From positions 1-11,071 of the forward strand of contig DATKXU010000024.1 of the NCBI GenBank assembly GCA_035528905.1: 11,071 nucleotides of DNA. The letters are read 5' to 3'. The DNA is from DATKXU01 sp035528905 (lineage in GTDB: Bacteria > Armatimonadota > UBA5829 > DTJY01). The notes under the pieces are model-generated. The model searched no databases, was not told where the DNA came from, and was given only the letters and a program-made list of their open reading frames with translations. Positions 7,353 to 11,071 of the stretch are shown one piece after another (the first letter of the stretch is position 1; the number at the start of each line of letters is the position of its first letter). The position numbers were made by a program, and so were the translations under genes.

Positions 7353-8516
7353 ATGACAAACAGTGAATCCTCACGGGCGGGAGTTGTCTCCCGCAATCGC
7401 AGGACCGCCGTCCTGGTGATGGCGGGATTGCTTGCTCTACTAGCTATCGCCGGCGTGCTGATCTGGAAGACAGGCGGCCAGGTTCTGGGCATCTCCGCTG
7501 TCAATAGCGAGCGGTTGATAGGGCAAGCGCGGCCGGCCGTGACGCCCGGCACCGCGGCAGGGCTTTGCGGCCCCGAGGAGAACGTCATCCGGGTGGCGAA
7601 GGCCGTCGGTCCCGCGGTTGTCAGCGTCCTGAACATGCAGTCCCCAGGGCTCGGACAACCGGAGAAACGCAGAGGACTCGGCTCTGGGTTTATCGTGAGC
7701 CGGGACGGCCTGATCGTCACCAACGCCCATGTCATTTCGGGAGCGGACCGCGTTGAAGTCGTGCTGATCGGCGAAAAGACGGTCACGGCCCGAATACTCG
7801 GCGCCGATCCCAGGATAGACATAGCGATCCTGAAGATTCCGAAGTCCAACCTGCCGGTCGTGTCCTTTGGTGACTCAGGCAAGCTGCAGCCGGGCCAGCA
7901 GGCCATTGCAATAGGCAACCCCCTCGGATTCGAGCGAACCGTCACGGTCGGCGTTGTGAGCGCATTGAACCGTACGATTCCGGGCGGGGGAGCACCCTTG
8001 CGCGATCTTGTACAGACCGACGCGGCGATAAACCCAGGCAACAGCGGCGGTCCCCTGCTCGATAGCTGCGGCCGTGTGATAGGCGTGAACACGGCGGTCG
8101 TAGAGGCGGAAGTCGGCGCGGGAGGTCTCGGCTTCGCAGTGCCCATAAACATGGCCCGTCGCGCAGTACGCGATGTCCTGAAGCACGGGCGCATCATAGT
8201 CCCTTGGATCGGCATTGCATATACCGAGGTGACGGAGGAGCTGGCTGAGGCGTTCGGTCTCCCCGTCAAGCAGGGAATCATTGTAGGCACGGTTGTGTCG
8301 AAAAGCCCTGCGGATCGGGCCGGCATCCGTCCGGGCGATACAATCACGAGGATAGACAACAAGCCGGTAAAGGACGCCGGGCAGCTCCAGGAGTTCATCA
8401 GAGAGGCCCAGGTCGGCGAGAAGCTCAAGTTCACGCTGCTCAGGAACGGCAAACGCATGACGGTGACAGTCACCCTGGAGGAAATGCCGCGCGAGGTGGC
8501 CATCAGCGGCGGCTAA
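7353..8516 (+). CDS. htrA: HtrA/DegP-type serine protease, membrane-anchored, one PDZ domain
   Basis: This 387-residue envelope protease degrades or senses misfolded proteins. A basic N-terminus (SRNRR) precedes one membrane segment at about 18-38, oriented to place the protease outside the cytoplasm. A low-complexity linker follows, then the trypsin-like domain. The catalytic triad is complete: H126 in TNAHVI, D156 in RIDIAIL, and S231 in GNSGGP. A single PDZ domain occupies about 288-380 (GIIVGTVVSKSPADRAGIRPGDTI). The one-PDZ, N-terminally anchored layout resembles DegS or gram-positive and cyanobacterial HtrA rather than two-PDZ DegP. AGGGAG lies 6 nt before the ATG. It is the last gene of the 5163-8516 block, 18 bp after the glycosylase. 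No clear terminator follows it. Confidence 0.96.
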   Translation: MTNSESSRAGVVSRNRRTAVLVMAGLLALLAIAGVLIWKTGGQVLGISAVNSERLIGQARPAVTPGTAAGLCGPEENVIRVAKAVGPAVVSVLNMQSPGLGQPEKRRGLGSGFIVSRDGLIVTNAHVISGADRVEVVLIGEKTVTARILGADPRIDIAILKIPKSNLPVVSFGDSGKLQPGQQAIAIGNPLGFERTVTVGVVSALNRTIPGGGAPLRDLVQTDAAINPGNSGGPLLDSCGRVIGVNTAVVEAEVGAGGLGFAVPINMARRAVRDVLKHGRIIVPWIGIAYTEVTEELAEAFGLPVKQGIIVGTVVSKSPADRAGIRPGDTITRIDNKPVKDAGQLQEFIREAQVGEKLKFTLLRNGKRMTVTVTLEEMPREVAISGG

Positions 8517-8676
8517 CGGTATCCCCGCCCCTCGTCACCAGCCCGGCTGCGCGTGTAGGAGTGTGGGAGAGCACCCAGCCGTCAGCATCCAGCCCAGGAC
8601 TTGCCCCTGCCTTACTCGTTTCTCCTTACTCATCCAGCATCCAGTATCGAGTGTCTGGCCTCACGCCTCACGTCTG
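8517..8676 (+). repeat. Gene-free stretch with short repeated words
   Basis: This stretch between htrA and the pckG promoter has no credible gene. It is rich in short repeated words: AGCATCCAG at 8584-8592, CATCCAGCATCCAG at 8631-8644, and CCTCACGCCTCACG ending near 8672. A CGTTTCTCCTTACT element (8617-8630) closely resembles CGTTTTCTCCTTTCT at 10778-10792 in the next gap. This looks like a dispersed intergenic repeat family rather than a coding remnant. Confidence 0.4.
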
Positions 8677-8706
8677 TTGACTTTCCCAGGCGTTTCAGAG
8701 TATTAT
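8677..8706 (+). promoter_or_regulatory. Sigma-70-type promoter for the pckG leader
   Basis: TTGACT (8677-8682) and TATTAT (8701-8706) are separated by 18 bp, each one mismatch from consensus. Transcription should begin near 8713. It is the only good promoter visible before pckG, and it lies upstream of a terminator. Confidence 0.65.
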
Positions 8707-8712
8707 GGAGTC

Positions 8713-8901
8713 GCATTAGGGATGCCCGCGGCGCGGCTAGAGCTGTCCGTCGAGGCATAGACCCTCTGCACCTGAATCCGTAAGCCGGTCTCTCCGTGCT
8801 TGCTTGGCGGTCCCAGCGGGTTTCGATGCGGTCCTTACGGGAGCTAGCCGGTATGGAAGGCCGAATACCCGCCAAATCCTTGACGGATATTCGGCCTTTT
8901 T
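8713..8901 (+). ncRNA. Candidate attenuator/riboswitch leader of pckG
   Basis: This is a roughly 189-nt transcribed segment from the predicted start to the end of an intrinsic terminator. Two nested long-range helices are perfect: CGGCTAG (8734-8740) with CTAGCCG (8844-8850), and CCGTAAG (8778-8784) with CTTACGG (8834-8840). GAGG (8752-8755) with CCTC (8763-8766) gives a local hairpin in the 5' strand. An alternative pairing, GCGGGTTTCG (8816-8825) with CGAATACCCGC (8862-8872), forms 10 bp with one bulged base. It uses half of the terminator's 5' arm and would be pseudoknotted with the two long helices, so the states should exclude each other. Conserved motifs of TPP, SAM, cobalamin, glycine, FMN and T-box leaders are not seen. 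The length also suits a free-standing 6S-like RNA. The helices are seen directly; the switching is inferred. Confidence 0.5.
8857..8901 (+). terminator. Intrinsic terminator ahead of pckG
   Basis: AAGGCCGAATA (8857-8867) pairs perfectly over 11 bp with TATTCGGCCTT (8888-8898). It is extended by CCG/CGG (8869-8871/8884-8886) inside and followed by a T-run 8897-8901. It lies between the promoter at 8677 and the pckG start, so it either ends a small RNA or conditions pckG transcription. Confidence 0.8.
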
Positions 8902-8966
8902 GAATCCGCCATCGGGGCAACCAGGAGCGGCACGCGCTCATGCAATCTGTACGACAGGAAGTGACG

Positions 8967-10718
8967 ATGGGCGATAATAGCTCGGTGAAGCAATGGGTCA
9001 GCGATATGGCCAAGCTCTGCCAGCCGGACAAGCTGGTCTGGTGCGATGGATCCGAAGAGGAGAAGGAGCGCCTGATGGCGGAGGCTATCGAAACTGGAGA
9101 GGTCTTGGAGCTGAACCAGGAGAGGCTGCCCGGCTGCGTGCTGCATCGCACCGCCGCTAACGACGTAGCGCGCACGGAGCACCTCACCTTCATCTGCACG
9201 AGGAAAGAAGAAGACGCCGGCCCGACCAATAACTGGATGTCGCCCGACGAGGCGTACTCCAAGCTGGGGGACCTCTTCCGCGGCTCCATGCTAGGGCGGA
9301 CGATGTACGTCGTGCCCTTCATCATGGGCGTTCCCGGCTCGCCGTTCACTAAGGTCGGCATCGAGCTCACTGACAGCATCTACGTCGTGCTGAACATGCG
9401 CATCATGACGCGCATGGGCCGGATCGCGCTGGACGAACTCGGCGGCTCCGACGATTTCACCAGGTGCCTTCACTCAAAGCACGAGCTGGACATCGAGCGG
9501 CGGTACATCTGCCACTTCCCGGAGGACAATACCATCTGGAGCATCGGCTCGGGATACGGCGGCAACGTGCTCCTCGGCAAGAAGTGCCTGGCCCTGAGGA
9601 TCGCAAGCTGGACAGGCCGCCAGGAAGGCTGGATGGCCGAACACATGCTCATCCTGGGCGTCGAGAGCCCGGACGGCGAAATCCATTACGTAGCCGGCGC
9701 GTTCCCCAGCGCATGCGGGAAGACAAACCTGGCGATGCTCGTGCCGCCCGAAGCTATGCCGGGATGGAAGGTGTGGACAGTCGGCGACGACATCGCGTGG
9801 ATGCGCGTCGGCCCGGACGGGCGGCTCTGGGCGATCAACCCGGAGGCCGGGTTCTTCGGCGTCGTGCCGGGGACGAACTACAGGAGCAATCCAAACGCAA
9901 TGGACACCATCCGGCGGAACACGATCTACACGAACGTCCTCCTGCAGCCGGACGGCACCGTCTGGTGGGAAGGGCATGACGACGACCCGCCCGAGCACGG
10001 CACAGACTGGCAGGGGCGGCCCTGGACGCCCGCTTGCGGCGAGAAGGCCGCACACCCGAACGCCCGATTCACCGCGCCGGCGAGCCAGTGCCCCAGCATC
10101 GCGCCGAACTGGGAGAATCCGCAGGGAGTGCCGATCTCGGCGATACTATTCGGCGCCCGCCGGGCAAAACTCGCGCCGCTCATCTACCAGTCCTTCAGCT
10201 GGCAGCATGGGGCCTACGTCGGCGCCACGATGGCCTCCGAGACGACCGCAGCCGCGCTCGGCGAGCAGGGAGTCGTGCGGCGCGACCCGATGGCGATGCT
10301 CCCCTTCTGCGGCTACAACATGGCCGACTATTTCCGGCACTGGCTGGAAATGGGCAAAAAGTTGACCAACCCGCCAAAGATATTCCGCGTGAATTGGTTC
10401 CGCCAGGACGAGAACGGCAAGTTCGTGTGGCCTGGGTTCGGCGACAACCTGCGCGTGCTCAAGTGGATCATCGAGCGGTGCGAGGGCAATGCCGGCGCCA
10501 TCGAGACTCCGATCGGCTACGTCCCCAGCGCAGGCGGCGTGGACCTCTCCGGCCTCAAGATCTCGTTCCAGACGATGGAGGAGCTGACGCACGTAGACAA
10601 GGAAGCCTGGTACGAGGAGCTCGACCTCCAGACGGAGTGGTTCAAGCAGTTCGGCTATACGCTCCCGATCGAAATCTGGCAGGAGCACGAAGAGCTGGCG
10701 GACCGCTTGACGAGGTAG
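8967..10718 (+). CDS. pckG: Phosphoenolpyruvate carboxykinase (GTP)
   Basis: This 583-residue cytoplasmic enzyme converts oxaloacetate + GTP to phosphoenolpyruvate + GDP + CO2, the entry step of gluconeogenesis (in some anaerobes it runs in reverse). Diagnostic GTP-type features are MGVPGSPFTKVGIELTDS, the P-loop FPSACGKTNLAM (246-257) with the reactive cysteine C250 and K252, the metal-binding GDDIAWM with D274 and D275, and PGTNYRSNPNAM and FGARR further on. Length fits the GTP family (about 590-620), not the ATP family. An ATG at 8940 is in frame, but 8967 has AGGA 7 nt upstream, whereas the AGGAG before 8940 is 13 nt away; I prefer 8967. It appears to be transcribed alone through the 8713-8901 leader. 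The nikR gene downstream has its own promoter. Confidence 0.97.
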   Translation: MGDNSSVKQWVSDMAKLCQPDKLVWCDGSEEEKERLMAEAIETGEVLELNQERLPGCVLHRTAANDVARTEHLTFICTRKEEDAGPTNNWMSPDEAYSKLGDLFRGSMLGRTMYVVPFIMGVPGSPFTKVGIELTDSIYVVLNMRIMTRMGRIALDELGGSDDFTRCLHSKHELDIERRYICHFPEDNTIWSIGSGYGGNVLLGKKCLALRIASWTGRQEGWMAEHMLILGVESPDGEIHYVAGAFPSACGKTNLAMLVPPEAMPGWKVWTVGDDIAWMRVGPDGRLWAINPEAGFFGVVPGTNYRSNPNAMDTIRRNTIYTNVLLQPDGTVWWEGHDDDPPEHGTDWQGRPWTPACGEKAAHPNARFTAPASQCPSIAPNWENPQGVPISAILFGARRAKLAPLIYQSFSWQHGAYVGATMASETTAAALGEQGVVRRDPMAMLPFCGYNMADYFRHWLEMGKKLTNPPKIFRVNWFRQDENGKFVWPGFGDNLRVLKWIIERCEGNAGAIETPIGYVPSAGGVDLSGLKISFQTMEELTHVDKEAWYEELDLQTEWFKQFGYTLPIEIWQEHEELADRLTR

Positions 10719-10818
10719 CAGCCAGTCAGCAGTGGTCAGTCGTCAGTTTGAAACGACGCCTTCGGCTTTCAGTTAGACGTTTTCTCCTTTCTCCTGTTCG
10801 CCCAGTCTCCAAGAACAC
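10719..10818 (+). repeat. Short-word repeats after pckG
   Basis: The gap between pckG and the nikR promoter carries three GTCAG words (10725, 10735, 10742) and the CGTTTTCTCCTTTCT element (10778-10792) that resembles one before pckG (8617-8630). GCCTTCGGC (10758-10766) is too short a stem to call a terminator. No gene is seen. Confidence 0.35.
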
Positions 10819-10847
10819 TTGACATTTTGCCGGAGTGGTGCTACGAT
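10819..10847 (+). promoter_or_regulatory. nikR promoter
   Basis: TTGACA (10819-10824, perfect consensus) and TACGAT (10842-10847, four of six matches) are separated by exactly 17 bp and sit 21 bp before the nikR ATG. The predicted transcript start is near 10854, giving a very short leader that contains the AAAGGTG ribosome site. Confidence 0.7.
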
Positions 10848-10883
10848 TTCGGGAAAGGTGCTACACTATGGATAAGGTGCTGC
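10837..10883 (+). promoter_or_regulatory. Three direct GGTGCTRC repeats, candidate NikR operator
   Basis: GGTGCTAC occurs at 10837-10844 and 10857-10864, and GGTGCTGC at 10876-10883, so copies start 20 and 19 bp apart. The first overlaps the -10 hexamer, the second contains the ribosome site, and the third lies just inside the coding region. Two helical turns between copies would place them on one face of the DNA. They could be an autoregulatory operator. The enterobacterial NikR site (GTATGA-N16-TCATAC inverted repeat) is absent. Confidence 0.35.
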
Positions 10884-11071
10884 GTTTCGGTGTCTCGATT
10901 CCCAAGGAGCTGGTCAGGGCCTTCGACGCAAGGATTCGGGGCAAGGGTTATTCGAACCGATCGGAGGCAATCCGGGACATCATGCGGGATTACCTCGTCG
11001 AGGGCGAATGGGAAAGCGGCCAGGGCGAGGTGGTCGGGACCGTCACCATCGTTTACGATCACCACGTTCGG
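10868..11071 (+). CDS. nikR: NikR-type nickel-responsive regulator (3' part missing)
   Basis: The first 68 residues are visible. The N-terminal ribbon-helix-helix DNA-binding domain reads KVLRFGVSIPKELVRAFD (strand and helix 1), then the highly characteristic GYSNRSEAIRDIMRDYL (about 32-48). TVTIVYDHHVR begins the C-terminal ACT-like metal-binding domain, matching the YDH(H) start of NikR. The nickel ligands further along (three His and one Cys in E. coli) lie past the window end, so metal binding cannot be confirmed here. The protein normally represses nickel uptake genes as a tetramer when nickel is ample; no nickel transporter or nickel enzyme is in the window. AGGTG lies 7 nt before the ATG. 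Confidence 0.9.
   Translation, partial: MDKVLRFGVSIPKELVRAFDARIRGKGYSNRSEAIRDIMRDYLVEGEWESGQGEVVGTVTIVYDHHVR

Noticed and set aside
7217..8503. 428-codon minus-strand open frame opposite htrA
   Set aside because: The plus strand encodes an unmistakable HtrA with intact triad. The antisense frame is rich in Ser, Thr and Pro with no motif.
8563..8760. Small plus-strand frame overlapping the pckG promoter
   Set aside because: No ribosome site, it spans both promoter hexamers and low-complexity repeats, and it resembles no protein family.
10758..10766. GCCTTCGGC hairpin as a pckG terminator
   Set aside because: Only three base pairs, and the following T-rich stretch is not adjacent.

Overview
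The window comes from a GC-rich bacterial chromosome. It encodes nine complete protein genes and two that run off the edges. An outer-membrane beta-barrel candidate (3694-4377) suggests a cell with two membranes. A copper-amine-oxidase-N-like secreted protein, a short LID-less adenylate kinase, a GTP-type PEP carboxykinase and NikR together would fit a lineage such as Armatimonadota or a neighbouring phylum. That placement is a weak inference from gene style, because no rRNA or ribosomal marker is present.

Left half (1-4377, all on the minus strand). In transcription order it holds a small beta-barrel outer-membrane protein, a UspA-type universal stress protein, a short adenylate kinase that overlaps it by 4 bp (ATGA), a secreted multidomain protein (copper-amine-oxidase-N-like stalk, two DUF5666-like beta repeats, a Gmad2-like C-terminus) and a YihY/BrkB inner-membrane protein cut by the window start. 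The barrel, Usp and Adk genes are tightly packed and look like one operon with an envelope and stress flavour. The last two genes follow after gaps of about 135 and 139 bp.

Middle (4679-8516, plus strand), divergent from the first block across a 300-bp gap. It encodes a small PNPOx-like split-barrel protein, a 511-residue protein of unknown function with a probable alpha-helical toroid fold, a family-4 Fe-S uracil-DNA glycosylase and a membrane-anchored HtrA/DegP protease. The last three are separated by only 12 and 18 bp and probably share a transcript linking DNA repair and protein quality control to the unknown protein.

Right end (8517-11071, plus strand). A 450-bp gap precedes pckG. It carries a good sigma-70-type promoter, a roughly 189-nt leader with two long-range helices, and an intrinsic terminator ending 65 bp before the preferred pckG start. 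An alternative 10-bp pairing in the leader would destroy the terminator, and no second promoter is visible after it. This looks like a transcription attenuator or riboswitch of no class I recognise, and it is the most interesting object in the window. After pckG comes nikR, cut by the window end, with a near-ideal promoter and three copies of GGTGCTRC spaced 19-20 bp across its promoter, ribosome-binding site and start.

No tRNA, rRNA, CRISPR array, insertion sequence or prophage gene was seen.
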